NCBI RefSeq assembly: GCF_000321415.2
Contig: NC_019902.2
Coordinates: 558,001-622,000, forward strand
DNA from: Thioalkalivibrio nitratireducens DSM 14787
GTDB taxonomy: Bacteria > Pseudomonadota > Gammaproteobacteria > Ectothiorhodospirales > Ectothiorhodospiraceae
Direction: 5' to 3'
DNA length: 64,000 nucleotides
The translations under genes were made by a program, and so were the position numbers. Numbering within the stretch: the stretch's first letter is position 1; every line of letters begins with the position of its first letter. Positions 16,651 through 25,318 of this stretch are shown here, piece by piece. The notes beneath the pieces are model-generated. The model was not told the DNA's origin. It ran no database searches and worked only from the letters and a program-made list of their open reading frames with translations.

Positions 16651-17714
16651 GTCCGCTCCCGAAACGGTTGCAGGCAGCGGATCAGGGAACGCCAGACGAG
16701 GTCCTCGGGTTTACCCGGCTTTCGCGCACCGAACACCTGGAGAATGAGCTGACCGTCCTGCGCGTAGAGCTCCAGCGAGTGCACCGGCCCATCCACCGTG
16801 GGCTTCTTCACCATCCAGGCACTGGCGATCGCAGGCTCGCGCACGTGCAGGTTGAACGTGGGGTCCAGCACGTTGTACCACTCCCCGACTTCGTGCAGGC
16901 GCGAGACCGTACCGGTATGGATCTGGACCACTCCGGGGCTGCCGACGAAGACCATGATGGGCAACGCCGCATCGCGTGCGCTTTCGAACACCTGCCGGAG
17001 CGCGTCCGGCGCGACCTCGCGCGCGCGTTCCTCGCCGGCCAAACGCATGGCCTGGATGCGGGTCACGCCGAATTGCTGGAGCAAATCGTGAAAGTCGTGC
17101 GTGTCCTGCAATGCATCCCAGTGCCTGCGCAGACCCGCCACGTCGATCGCCTCTTCTGGCCGCGTCGTTGGTGCGACTGGCCGCGGAACGACCGCCAACA
17201 GCGGAGTCTGAACCGGACTGCGGAACTCCTCCACGACGTTTCGATAGGCCGCCTCGTCGCTCTGGGCGGTGAGGTAGACCTTGTGCACCGCTGTGCCGTC
17301 GCTGTCGAAGATCTGAAGGCTCTTGCGATGGCCGTCCACGGTCGCTTCGGTCACCGCGAAGGCATGGTGCCAATGCGCAAGAAACAGACGCAGGTCAACG
17401 TTGTCGTCCAGCACCAGCCCCATGTTGCCGAACAACCGGATGTTCCGGTAGCGTCCGTGGCGCTCGTGGACCGCATGCTCGTTTCGGGTCAGCGCCATCA
17501 CGGGCCCGACTCGGCCGAGTGCGTGCAGCAACGGCTGCCACCTTGGCTGCAAGCGTACCGCCGTCGTGCCGCAGCCGCTGGCTACAAGTTCTCCCTCGCT
17601 GACACCAAGCTGCCGCGCACCGTCGCGCGCCCGCAGACGGGGATTGCCCTGACGCAACTGGTGCCATGCCTGATGCAGGCGCCGGCCCTGCGATTCCATG
17701 CGTAACATGTCCAT
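16647..17714 (-). CDS. hmuS: Cytosolic heme-binding/degrading protein HemS/HmuS
   Basis: About 355 residues from the ATG at 17714, which has GGAGAGGA upstream; a start ten codons earlier is less likely. Two tandem HemS domains are visible: the first has ALTRNEHAVHERHGRY, the second QIHTGTVSRLHEVGEWYNVL and NLHVREPAIASAWMVKKP. HemS/ChuS family proteins accept imported heme and degrade or pass it on. It lies between hmuY and hmuT in the same run. Confidence 0.92.
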   Translation of the reverse strand: MDMLRMESQGRRLHQAWHQLRQGNPRLRARDGARQLGVSEGELVASGCGTTAVRLQPRWQPLLHALGRVGPVMALTRNEHAVHERHGRYRNIRLFGNMGLVLDDNVDLRLFLAHWHHAFAVTEATVDGHRKSLQIFDSDGTAVHKVYLTAQSDEAAYRNVVEEFRSPVQTPLLAVVPRPVAPTTRPEEAIDVAGLRRHWDALQDTHDFHDLLQQFGVTRIQAMRLAGEERAREVAPDALRQVFESARDAALPIMVFVGSPGVVQIHTGTVSRLHEVGEWYNVLDPTFNLHVREPAIASAWMVKKPTVDGPVHSLELYAQDGQLILQVFGARKPGKPEDLVWRSLIRCLQPFRERT

Positions 17715-17800
17715 GGTCTTCCTCTCCTTTTCGTGTTGGGTCACCCGCGCCGGGATCGGGGCGGGTCAGTCGGCATTGGCCGTGTCCGTGCGGGTAGGGA

Positions 17801-18985
17801 TCATTGCGTTGCCGGTACCGGCCGATAGCGAATCCGGGGGTGCCCGGAGACACCGGCGTCGCTGTAGTAGCCGGTGATTTGCAGCGCGTAGCGCGGCGCA
17901 GCGTCATCGCCACGGTCGGTATCGACCAGGTAGACTCGGTAGTTCGGCCAGAGCCGGTGTTGTCCCGCCAGGTTGTAGGCGTACCAGGGGTGTTCGCTGA
18001 AGACGCCGCTGGAGCTGTCCGGCACATACAGGCCGGCCAGCGGCGTGCCGCCCGGGTCCATCGTTGCGCTGGTATAGGTGGCCAGTTGCGCCCAGTCGAA
18101 CGGGCCGAACGCGGCGCCGCTGCCTTCGCCGCTTACACCCCCATTGCTGCGCAGGTAAAAGGATCTTCCGAGGAAGCCGAGCTTGAGGTCCCAGTCGGTA
18201 CCCGAGCAAGCGACGATCAGGTCGGCATCGAAGTCGAAGCACACCTCGCCGCCGCCTGGCGGTATCAACCCCTCGAACGCCGCCTGGCCCGTGAACTGGC
18301 CAACCCCCGCCGGCTGCAGGTCGAACTCGAAGCGGAAATGCTCGACACCCCGGCCCGAGCGCGTGTCGAACGTGAGTTCCGTCATGCGCATGCGGGCGTA
18401 GCTGTTGCCCTCGCCCGAGCGCAGCAGCCAGCCACGGTCCGGATTCGGGAGCATGGTCCCATCGGCCGGGTTGTAGAGGTACCAGCCGCCGTCGGTTGCG
18501 CTGGTGCCGCTCAGCACGGTGGTCACGCTGTCCCGGATCCAGTCGTCTGCCCCGGGTTCAGCGATCTCGGCCATCAGGACCGGCCGCTCACTGTCGGCGG
18601 TCGCATTGGTGAAGCGGCTGGTAATCGGAGTGTTGTTATCGTCGTAGAAGTCGTCCTGTGCTGCCACCAGTGCACCGGCCACGTCGCCCGGCCCCGAGGT
18701 ACCGCCATTCAGCATCACGTTGAAGCGGCGGAACGCGATGTGCCACTCGGTTGCAACCTCGGACTGCGCCGCGACCTCCACCGCCTGTCCCGTGTGCAGG
18801 TTCAGGTGCACGTATTCGGCCGAGCTGGTCGCGTCGATCTGCAAGGATCTGACGTCCGTCGGCGGTGGTGCGTCGCCTCCGTCGGATGAACCGGACGGTT
18901 CGCCGCTGGAGCCGCCACTACCGCAGGCGGTCGCGAACACGGCGGAAACGGTTGCAGCGAACAGGCGAAGGGATGCGCTAGACAT
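17801..18985 (-). CDS. hmuY: HmuY-family heme-binding lipoprotein
   Basis: 394 residues from the ATG at 18985 (AGGAG upstream). A lipoprotein signal ends in FATAC, followed by a Gly/Ser-rich linker. The body begins with SLQIDATSSAEYVHLNLHTG and WHIAFRRFNVMLNGGTSGPG, typical of HmuY (heme-binding lipoproteins that hand heme to HmuR). The beta-rich fold continues with a second half around FDWAQLATYTSATMDPGGTP. It is anchored in the outer membrane and lies 23 bases downstream of hmuR. Confidence 0.88.
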   Translation of the reverse strand: MSSASLRLFAATVSAVFATACGSGGSSGEPSGSSDGGDAPPPTDVRSLQIDATSSAEYVHLNLHTGQAVEVAAQSEVATEWHIAFRRFNVMLNGGTSGPGDVAGALVAAQDDFYDDNNTPITSRFTNATADSERPVLMAEIAEPGADDWIRDSVTTVLSGTSATDGGWYLYNPADGTMLPNPDRGWLLRSGEGNSYARMRMTELTFDTRSGRGVEHFRFEFDLQPAGVGQFTGQAAFEGLIPPGGGEVCFDFDADLIVACSGTDWDLKLGFLGRSFYLRSNGGVSGEGSGAAFGPFDWAQLATYTSATMDPGGTPLAGLYVPDSSSGVFSEHPWYAYNLAGQHRLWPNYRVYLVDTDRGDDAAPRYALQITGYYSDAGVSGHPRIRYRPVPATQ

Positions 18986-19008
18986 GGAATCACTCCTGTG
19001 GATCGGGG

Positions 19009-21045
19009 TCATTGGGAGCCGAAGGGGCCGTCGAGACGCAGGCCGAGGTAAACGTAACGGCCCGGTTTCGGGCTGAAGTCCGCGGCGTCGCCGGCCGCCG
19101 GAACCTGGTCGAACACGTTGTCCACGCCCGCGAGCCAGGTGACCGGCCCGTGGCGCCATGCACCGCGCAGATTCACGCGGGTCCAAGCCGGCGATTTGTC
19201 CGTGTTGGCACTGTCGATGAACTCGCTGGATTGGTACTCGGCGCCGGCGGATAGCTGCAGGCGTCCGCGTTGGTGAATCAGTTCGGTTTTGACCTGGTGC
19301 GCAGGGCGCAGGGGAAGCGTTCGGCCGGTATCCTGGTCTTCCGCCTGCAGCCAGGTGTATCCGAGGTCCCAGCGCAGGTCGCGGCTGATCTGCCAGGCAA
19401 GGCCGGTTTCAACGCCCCAGGTCCGGGCCCGAGCCAGGTTGCGGTAGTCGAAGACCTGCAGACCCTCCTGCTCGGTCAGATCGGTATTGAACTCGGTGGT
19501 GATCAGGTCGCGTATGTCGTTATGGAACAGGTTCACATCCCAGCGCGGGGCCCGGCTGTTCAGCGGCAGCCACTCGGCACCGATCTGAACACTCACCGAG
19601 CTTTCGGGCTGCAGGTCCGGGTTGCCGGCCACCCTGTAACCCAGACTGCTCTGGTCGAACTCGAAGTAGCGTTCCTTCAGGTTGGGTACGCGATAGCCAC
19701 GCCCCACCCCGGCACGCAGATTCAGGCGCCCGCCCCCTGAATCGACCTGCCGCTTGAGGTTCAGACTCGGTGCGAGGAAGCCCCCGAAATCACTGTCATG
19801 CTGATAGCGCAGTCCGGCCAGGATCTCGCTCTTCTCGCCGAAGAAGATGTTGTCCTGAGCAAACACCTCCTGGTTGCGGTGGCGCGCCCCGGGCTCGATT
19901 TCATCGCTGCCGACCACAACCCCGCCCACCCAGTTGTCCTTGGTCTGATCCAGGCGCTCGTCCCGGGCGAGAGCACCCAGGGTGAGCCAGTGGCGCCGGT
20001 TCCATTCGTGATTCCACTGGCCTTCGATACGCCGGGAAACGATCTCAGCGTCTCGGCGCGTGAGCGGGTCGCCGGCGACGGAACGTTCGGACGTCTGGTT
20101 CTCGAAGCGCGACCACGACGCCGTCATTCGCCAGTCACTCCGGTCATCGGTCGCCCGATTGAGGTCGAGCACCAGCCCGGGCTGGCGCACGGTCTCCTCC
20201 TTCACCCGGCGGCCTTCGGCTCCGCCGGGCAGGGACACGGACACGCGCTGTGTTTTGTCCTCCTGCATCCAGGTGGGACGCAGGCTGAACCGGCTGCGCG
20301 GCGCGAGGTTCCAGTCGAGCCGCGACGACAGGTTGAGGTGCTCGATGCCGTGCACGTCCTGGGCGAAGCGCTCCGGCTGCAGGGAAAAGCCGTCGTTGCG
20401 ACGCCAGTCGCCCGTGAACTCCGCGGAGACGTATTCGCCGCCGCGGCTCCAGCGGCCGAGCAGGTGGGCGCCGTGTGGTACGTCGCCGTCGCCGCGCCGA
20501 TCGTATGCACCGACCTCGGCCTGCAGCCGATAAGCCGTGGCTTCGGGGCGGCGGGTGATCACGTTGATCACACCACCCATCGCGGAAGACCCGTAGAGCG
20601 CTGAGGTGGCCCCACGCACGACCTCGATCCGCTCGACGTCGGCGACCATGATCTGGGTCAGGTCCACGGTGCTCCCTGTGGAAGCGATCGCGGGAATGCC
20701 GTCGATCAGGATCAGCACCCGGTCGCCGTCCAGCCCCTGCATCCAGATTTCCTGTCCCTGCTTGCCGTGGATGGTGCGCAGGTAGACCCCGGGCAACAGG
20801 CGCAGCGCATCGGCCAGATCGCGGGCCTGGCGCCTTTCCAGCGTGGCGCGGTCGATCACCTGAGTGCGGACCGGGACATCTTCGAGCAGGCGCTCGGTTC
20901 GCGTGCCCGTGATCACGATCTGAGGAAGAAGGGCGGGTTCGCCCGCGGACAGCGGGTGCTCGGCAGGATCGGCCTGTACGTTCGGCACAGCCGCACCGAC
21001 GCCGGCTAGCAGAATAGCGAGGGTCGAAAACTTGAACCGAGGCAT
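19009..21045 (-). CDS. hmuR: TonB-dependent heme receptor HmuR
   Basis: A 678-residue outer-membrane receptor. The signal peptide ends near NVQA; the TonB box region is LPQIVITGTRTERLLEDVPV. The plug has EIWMQGLDGDRVLILIDGIP and RIEVVRGATSALYGSSAMGG. The barrel includes GYRVPNLKERYFEF and GNPDLQPESS, the segment around the NPDL motif of HmuR-like receptors. It is the first gene of the long minus-strand run and lies downstream of a Fur-box-like palindrome. Confidence 0.92.
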   Translation of the reverse strand: MPRFKFSTLAILLAGVGAAVPNVQADPAEHPLSAGEPALLPQIVITGTRTERLLEDVPVRTQVIDRATLERRQARDLADALRLLPGVYLRTIHGKQGQEIWMQGLDGDRVLILIDGIPAIASTGSTVDLTQIMVADVERIEVVRGATSALYGSSAMGGVINVITRRPEATAYRLQAEVGAYDRRGDGDVPHGAHLLGRWSRGGEYVSAEFTGDWRRNDGFSLQPERFAQDVHGIEHLNLSSRLDWNLAPRSRFSLRPTWMQEDKTQRVSVSLPGGAEGRRVKEETVRQPGLVLDLNRATDDRSDWRMTASWSRFENQTSERSVAGDPLTRRDAEIVSRRIEGQWNHEWNRRHWLTLGALARDERLDQTKDNWVGGVVVGSDEIEPGARHRNQEVFAQDNIFFGEKSEILAGLRYQHDSDFGGFLAPSLNLKRQVDSGGGRLNLRAGVGRGYRVPNLKERYFEFDQSSLGYRVAGNPDLQPESSVSVQIGAEWLPLNSRAPRWDVNLFHNDIRDLITTEFNTDLTEQEGLQVFDYRNLARARTWGVETGLAWQISRDLRWDLGYTWLQAEDQDTGRTLPLRPAHQVKTELIHQRGRLQLSAGAEYQSSEFIDSANTDKSPAWTRVNLRGAWRHGPVTWLAGVDNVFDQVPAAGDAADFSPKPGRYVYLGLRLDGPFGSQ

Positions 21046-21401
21046 GGCATCTCCCCAACACCCGTTGCGGTCTCACGCAAGGCGGGGGATCTGCGGCTCC
21101 GCAGCCCAACCCGCCTTGACCGTAAACATCACGGACACGTGCTACCTGGCGGATCCGGCAACTGCCGGGGAAGGCTGGGTGGCAATCCAAGAAAGTCTCG
21201 CAACCGATCCGCATTCCGCGGCGATCACGATTGCCCTTTGCGGGCATTAGCCACCCGCAGATTCTGGATGGCCATGAAATGCGGATGATAACCATTCGCA
21301 GATCTAATTCAAACCCCCTTGGCAGGGGTTCGGCGCGACGCTGTCGGCCGTGGAATGGGAGCGGAAAGGAAGCGGTGCCCGCGCCCGAGACTCGCGGAGG
21401 G
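21046..21401. other. hmuR leader region
   Basis: No gene. It contains the hmuR ribosome site (GGGGAG about 6 bases from the ATG), a run of GC-rich sequence and the Fur-box-like palindrome at 21281-21299. The long leader of more than 200 bases could carry post-transcriptional control, but no known riboswitch was recognised. Confidence 0.5.
21281..21299 (-). promoter_or_regulatory. Fur-box-like palindrome upstream of hmuR
   Basis: GCGGATGATAACCATTCGC is an imperfect palindrome (GCGGATG against CATTCGC) with Fur-like hexamers. It resembles the operator at 4163-4181. It would place the eleven-gene heme/ABC/nnrS run under iron control. Confidence 0.65.
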
Positions 21402-22151
21402 CTATCCTCCGGTCGCCTGCGCGTGCAGCGTGCGTGGTGGCACCAGGGTTTCCAGTTGCGGAGCATCAGGCGAATCGAGCGCTTGGAGGACCGGCAGGCC
21501 CTGGCGGATCAGCGCATGGATTCCCTCCTGCGTGAAGCAAGACACCTGCCAGGGCTTCAGCGGCCGGGCTGCGAACAGGGCATTTCCGGAGACCTGGATC
21601 CAGAGCCCCGACTTGGCCAGCCGACGCAGGTCCGGCAGCGGCTGCTCCGACCCCGCGTCCTCCGGTCCGTCGATGTGCATGACCCAGCCCGGTGGCACGC
21701 GATAGCGCTGTGGAACATCGCGATGGGCAATGTTCAGGAATGCCTCGAACAGTCCCTTGGGCCGCAACCGGAAGGAAGGGATTCCGGCGGGAACGCGCAC
21801 GGCGAGCACCAGAAAGGGCGGTCCGAACCGACGCAACCGCATGGGATCGCGGTAGGTCACGTACTCGAATACGGCTGGCAATCCCTGTGCACGCGTGCTC
21901 ACCAGGCTGCGTTCGATCACGCTGTTCTCGGCGGCCGCACCGGGCTTTTCGTGCACTACGAACGGCTCGGGGTGTGCCAGGTAGTCGCGTCCGAGAACCC
22001 GGTAGCGCAATCCAAGGGGCTCACCCAGCCGGGACAGGGCCCAGGCATCTTCCAGCCGCTGCGTCTCGAACCAAAGCGCGGTCAACAGCGCGAGCGCGAC
22101 GAGAACCGTCGACACCAGGACCAGCGCCACCCATTCGAATCCAGACATCAT
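21402..22151 (-). CDS. Membrane-anchored protein of unknown function
   Basis: About 249 residues from the ATG at 22151 (AAGGAGG upstream; another Met follows directly). A single N-terminal helix (WVALVLVSTVLVALALLTAL) is followed by a soluble domain of about 220 residues with RYRVLGRDYLAHPEPFVV, RVPAGIPSFRLRPKG and PPGWVMHIDGPEDAGS. No family recognised. The topology suggests a periplasm-facing or cytoplasm-facing tethered domain. It is on the same strand as the heme genes but is separated from hmuR by the Fur-like site. Confidence 0.55.
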   Translation of the reverse strand: MMSGFEWVALVLVSTVLVALALLTALWFETQRLEDAWALSRLGEPLGLRYRVLGRDYLAHPEPFVVHEKPGAAAENSVIERSLVSTRAQGLPAVFEYVTYRDPMRLRRFGPPFLVLAVRVPAGIPSFRLRPKGLFEAFLNIAHRDVPQRYRVPPGWVMHIDGPEDAGSEQPLPDLRRLAKSGLWIQVSGNALFAARPLKPWQVSCFTQEGIHALIRQGLPVLQALDSPDAPQLETLVPPRTLHAQATGG

Positions 22152-22416
22152 TTTCTTCCTCCTTACCCGTGCCGCGAGAACGGGGCAGATCCGGGTCGCG
22201 GTGCCCGCGTCGTCCTTCGGGTCCGCGCCGGTGGCCGACGGGCCGCGGCGCAAGCGTTGGTCGTCGGCCCTGCCTTTGAGACGAGTCGCATAAGCCGGGC
22301 TAGCGTGAAAGTCACGGCCTGTCTCGTGTCCCTGGCGACCCGCAGGGCGGATGACGCTGCGCTCTTCCGCCCTACGCCACTTTCATCCTCAGGGGTGGCC
22401 GCGTGTGCCATGAGAG

Positions 22417-22983
22417 TCAGCCCCGGAAGTCGGCTGCAACGTGCTCCGGTGCGAGTCCCTGGTGCCCGGTGGGCAGCGTTCGGGCATCGCGTCGGGTCGG
22501 GTAGGGCGGCTGTCTCGTCGGCACGCTCTCGGCGGGAGTCGGGGTCGGGCCGACGGACGCCTGCGGCGGACGCGTCCCGACGTTGGCCGGGAGCAGGGAT
22601 TCCATCACCAGTTGCCAGACTTGCCCCGCGTGACCCTCTCCTGGCGTGGGACCCGTGATCGTCAGCAATGCCGTTCCCGACTCAGCCACGAGTTGCAGGC
22701 TGATCCGCCGCCGAGCGCCCGCCGCGCGGCTGACCGCGCGTGCCTCCGCCAGCCGATCGAGATCGATCTGGACCGAGGTGCCCGGGCCCTCGAGCTTCAG
22801 GCTCTGCGCGCACCGCCGGCAGTAGACTGGTTCGGTGCGCAGCGACACCGTGCCGGTGCCCTGGGTCAGGCAGATGTCCACTGGAATCTGCTGCTCGTCG
22901 ATCAGCTCGAGCAATGCCGGAACCTGGCCGATGGCCACCGCCCAGGTTGCGCCCTGGGTGAGTGCTCGCTGAATCTCCATCAT
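22417..22983 (-). CDS. Half-size HemS/ChuX-like protein
   Basis: About 188 residues from the ATG at 22983 (GGGAGGAG upstream). The core ATWAVAIGQVPALLELIDEQ, then VSLRTEPVYCRRCAQSL and LQLVAESGTALLTITG follows the order of strands in the C-terminal domain of HemS (compare QIHTGTV and LELYAQDGQLILQVFG in the local HmuS). This would be a single HemS-like domain plus a Pro/Thr-rich tail. A CRRC pair is unusual for the family. The similarity is by eye only. Confidence 0.4.
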   Translation of the reverse strand: MMEIQRALTQGATWAVAIGQVPALLELIDEQQIPVDICLTQGTGTVSLRTEPVYCRRCAQSLKLEGPGTSVQIDLDRLAEARAVSRAAGARRRISLQLVAESGTALLTITGPTPGEGHAGQVWQLVMESLLPANVGTRPPQASVGPTPTPAESVPTRQPPYPTRRDARTLPTGHQGLAPEHVAADFRG

Positions 22984-23573
22984 CGGCTCCTCCCGTCTGC
23001 AAAGCGCTGCGGGCATTGCGGATTCCCTCGGTGCGGGGCCGCAATCGGTCGCCTCGCGCATACGGGTATGGGACCGCGGGGCATCGTGCCCCGGAGGACG
23101 GGCGTGGCCAGAACGTCGTTGCAGCACATGGGCTCTCCTCGGGTTCTCTGAAAGGATCGGCTGGCGACGCGTCTACCATTCGGTATCAGGTTTCCGCTGG
23201 CTGGCTTGCGACCTGCGAGGTTGATTCGCAGAACCTACAGGTGAGAATGATTCCTATTACGGATCTGGTTGTCAAGTCGTGAACCGCCGTCGGGATTCTT
23301 CCATGCGGCGCGGCCCGTGCTGGGGGCCGAACGCGGCTTGCGGAGTCCGGCTGCCCTCTCCTATGCTTGCAGTGAAGCGCGCCGCCTGCGGGGCGCCCAG
23401 CCAGCCAGCCGAACAGAACTTCCGCGCTCCATTACTTCGGCAAGCCAGCCAGTCACCGCGATACCACAAGTTTGCGCGAGGTAGCTGGCCATGCGGCAAG
23501 ACCCCCGTCTCTTTTCTCGAGCCCCGGCACGCGCGCCGGTGGTTGACTACGTCCGGCGACGACGCACATCCGG
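22984..23573. other. Divergent intergenic region
   Basis: About 590 bases between the minus-strand HemS-like gene and the plus-strand ferrosome-like cluster. It contains a Fur-like site at 23241-23262 and no convincing gene; short ORFs are low-complexity. Promoters for both directions probably lie here. Confidence 0.5.
23241..23262. promoter_or_regulatory. Fur-box-like sequence in the divergent region
   Basis: GAGAATGATTCCTATTACGG resembles the Fur consensus half GATAATGAT followed by a degenerate second half. It sits about 260 bases from the minus-strand start and about 310 from the plus-strand cluster, so it could serve either. Confidence 0.5.
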
Positions 23574-23963
23574 ATGGGTGCGGTGAGTTCCGGTGATCTC
23601 GACATCCTGCTCGCGCTGCGTGGACATGTACGCATCGCGCATCATTTCCGTGGCCGCATCCGGCTGCGGATTGCGCCCACGCTGGCGCGCCGGCTGGGGC
23701 AGGTGGACCGCAGCCGGATCGAGCCGGCGCTGCGGGCGATCGAAGGGATCGGCGCGGTGCGGGTCAACCCCGCCGCAGGCTCCGTCGTCGTTGAATATTC
23801 CCCCGATCGGATCGCCCCCGACACCTGGGATCTGCTCCTGAACGGGGATCCGGAAGCAGCGCGGGCGCGGCTGCAGTCGCTGCTCGGTCCGGATCCCGCA
23901 TCGCTCGCCAGCAGCCTCCGGAACGCGAGGCCCCAACATTCATCTGACGAGGAGCACACATGA
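23574..23963 (+). CDS. HMA_2-like protein, first gene of the ferrosome-like cluster
   Basis: A 129-residue protein. Residues about 17-75 fit an HMA_2-type ferredoxin-like domain (VRIAHHFRGRIRLRIAPTL, then IEGIGAVRVNPAAGSVVVEY) lacking CxxC. The rest is an acidic helix and a short tail. It overlaps the next gene by 4 bases (ATGA). Proteins with this domain (FezC-like) accompany P1B-6 ATPases in known fez clusters; equivalence is inferred. No strong ribosome site is visible before the ATG. Confidence 0.65.
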   Translation: MGAVSSGDLDILLALRGHVRIAHHFRGRIRLRIAPTLARRLGQVDRSRIEPALRAIEGIGAVRVNPAAGSVVVEYSPDRIAPDTWDLLLNGDPEAARARLQSLLGPDPASLASSLRNARPQHSSDEEHT

Positions 23964-24574
23964 ATCACCCCGAACACGGTTGGCAGAACCCAGGTGCGGC
24001 CCAGGCGGGCAACACCGGGGGCAACGCGGCGGCGGCGCCGGAGGGAACGGGTACAGCCCCGGGCGGCGGCCCGGAGCCTGGCGTTGCCCACGGTTTTCAC
24101 GGTGCCTGGCCGTACCCCTACGGGTCGGGCTGGCCGGGGGCATCGCCCTGGCCAGGGTATCCGCCGCCGGGTTTCGCGATGGCCCCGCCTCCGTACGGAT
24201 ACGGCCCGTACGGCGCTGCTGCATACCCCTGGGCTGCGGCGGGAGGCGGTCAGGCGTGGCCCGGGCAGGCCAGCGCGGCACCGGGCCCCGACACGCAGGG
24301 GTTCGGGGCGGCGATGGGAAACATCGCCGACCAGGCCGGGCTCGGGATGCTCAAGGATCTTTTCAACTTCGGTGACGGAGATTTCTGGAAGGGCGCGATG
24401 GTCGGTGCCGCCGTCGTGCTGCTGCTGACCAACGAGAACCTGCGCGAGACCCTGGCCGGCGGCGCGGCAAAGGCCACCGCCGCGGTCAAGTCCGGTCTCG
24501 GTGGCGAAGGCTCCGCTGATCGTGATGACGCCGCCGAAGACACCGAAACAGACCCGGAGGAGAATGCCCGATGA
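23960..24574 (+). CDS. Gly/Pro/Tyr/Trp-rich protein with GxxVG-type membrane segment
   Basis: A 204-residue protein of unrecognised family. Residues 1-115 are low-complexity, rich in Gly, Pro, Ala, Tyr and Trp (for example GAWPYPYGSGWPG). Residues 144-159 form a short hydrophobic segment KGAMVGAAVVLLLTNE shared with the protein at 24926. The tail is very acidic. The architecture suggests a membrane-tethered scaffold, perhaps coating or shaping an iron compartment. It overlaps both neighbours (ATGA). Confidence 0.6.
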   Translation: MNHPEHGWQNPGAAQAGNTGGNAAAAPEGTGTAPGGGPEPGVAHGFHGAWPYPYGSGWPGASPWPGYPPPGFAMAPPPYGYGPYGAAAYPWAAAGGGQAWPGQASAAPGPDTQGFGAAMGNIADQAGLGMLKDLFNFGDGDFWKGAMVGAAVVLLLTNENLRETLAGGAAKATAAVKSGLGGEGSADRDDAAEDTETDPEENAR

Positions 24575-24933
24575 CCACCCACCACTACCCGATGCAGGTG
24601 CTGTCGCCCTACCCCCAGCATCCCGCGGCATTGCAGCCGCAGCAGGAACTGAACCGGCTGCTCGATGCGGCACGGACCGGCATGATGGTCGGCGGCGCTG
24701 GCGCCGCTGCTCTCCACCTGCACCGCATGCGTGACCAGGGCATCGGCTGGCAGGAAGCGCTTGGCAGCAGCGTGAAGACGAGCCTGCAGGCGGGCGTTGC
24801 GACGGCGGCCGCATCGGCCGTCGGGCGCATGTTCGCCGGGAATCCCGTGCTCGCGGCGGCCGCCACCCTGGCCACCGGCACCGCGGTGATGTATGCGCTC
24901 ACCGCCCGGCAACAGGAGTCGAGCCATGAATGA
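24571..24933 (+). CDS. Small Ala/Gly-rich membrane protein
   Basis: A 120-residue protein with an N-terminal Pro/Gln stretch and two or three short Ala/Gly-rich hydrophobic segments (MMVGGAGAAALHL, AGVATAAASAVG, VLAAAATLATGTAVMYAL). His-containing sites (HLHRMRDQ) lie between them. No family recognised. Glycine-zipper-like packing suggests membrane insertion or oligomerisation. It overlaps the previous gene by 4 bases and the next by 8. Confidence 0.55.
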   Translation: MTTHHYPMQVLSPYPQHPAALQPQQELNRLLDAARTGMMVGGAGAAALHLHRMRDQGIGWQEALGSSVKTSLQAGVATAAASAVGRMFAGNPVLAAAATLATGTAVMYALTARQQESSHE

Positions 24934-25315
24934 GCACTTCCGCCAGCCGGGCGCGTACTGGCAGGTACCGATGGGCGTGCAGCCGGGCTGGCCGCCGACG
25001 GGGGCGGGGCAACCGTTCCCGGGGGCGGCCCAGTTCCAGCAGCCGCCGATGTTCTATGCCCCGGTACCGCCAACGCCTGCGCATAATTCACCACCACCCA
25101 CTTCGGCGCTGCCCGGCAACCCACGCTTCATCAAGGGCGCGCTGGTCGGTGCCGTGGCCGCCTACCTGCTGACCAACGAGACGGTGCAGCAGAATGCGAT
25201 CCGGACGGCCGTCAGGGCCTGGTCCATGCTGCAGGGCGGAATCGAGGAGATGAAGGAGCGCTTCCGCGACGCCGAGGCCGAGCTGCACGCCTCCGAGGCA
25301 GAGCGAGAGGACTGA
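24926..25315 (+). CDS. Pro/Gln-rich protein sharing the KGAxVGA...LLTNE motif
   Basis: A 129-residue protein starting at the ATG that overlaps the previous stop by 8 bases. Residues 1-65 are Pro, Gly and Gln rich; residues 70-85 read KGALVGAVAAYLLTNE, nearly matching the 204-residue protein. The C-terminus is an amphipathic, charged helix (EEMKERFRDAEAELHASEAE). It is probably a paralogous membrane anchor with a coiled-coil end. Family unknown. Confidence 0.6.
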   Translation: MNEHFRQPGAYWQVPMGVQPGWPPTGAGQPFPGAAQFQQPPMFYAPVPPTPAHNSPPPTSALPGNPRFIKGALVGAVAAYLLTNETVQQNAIRTAVRAWSMLQGGIEEMKERFRDAEAELHASEAERED

Positions 25316-25318
25316 GGC

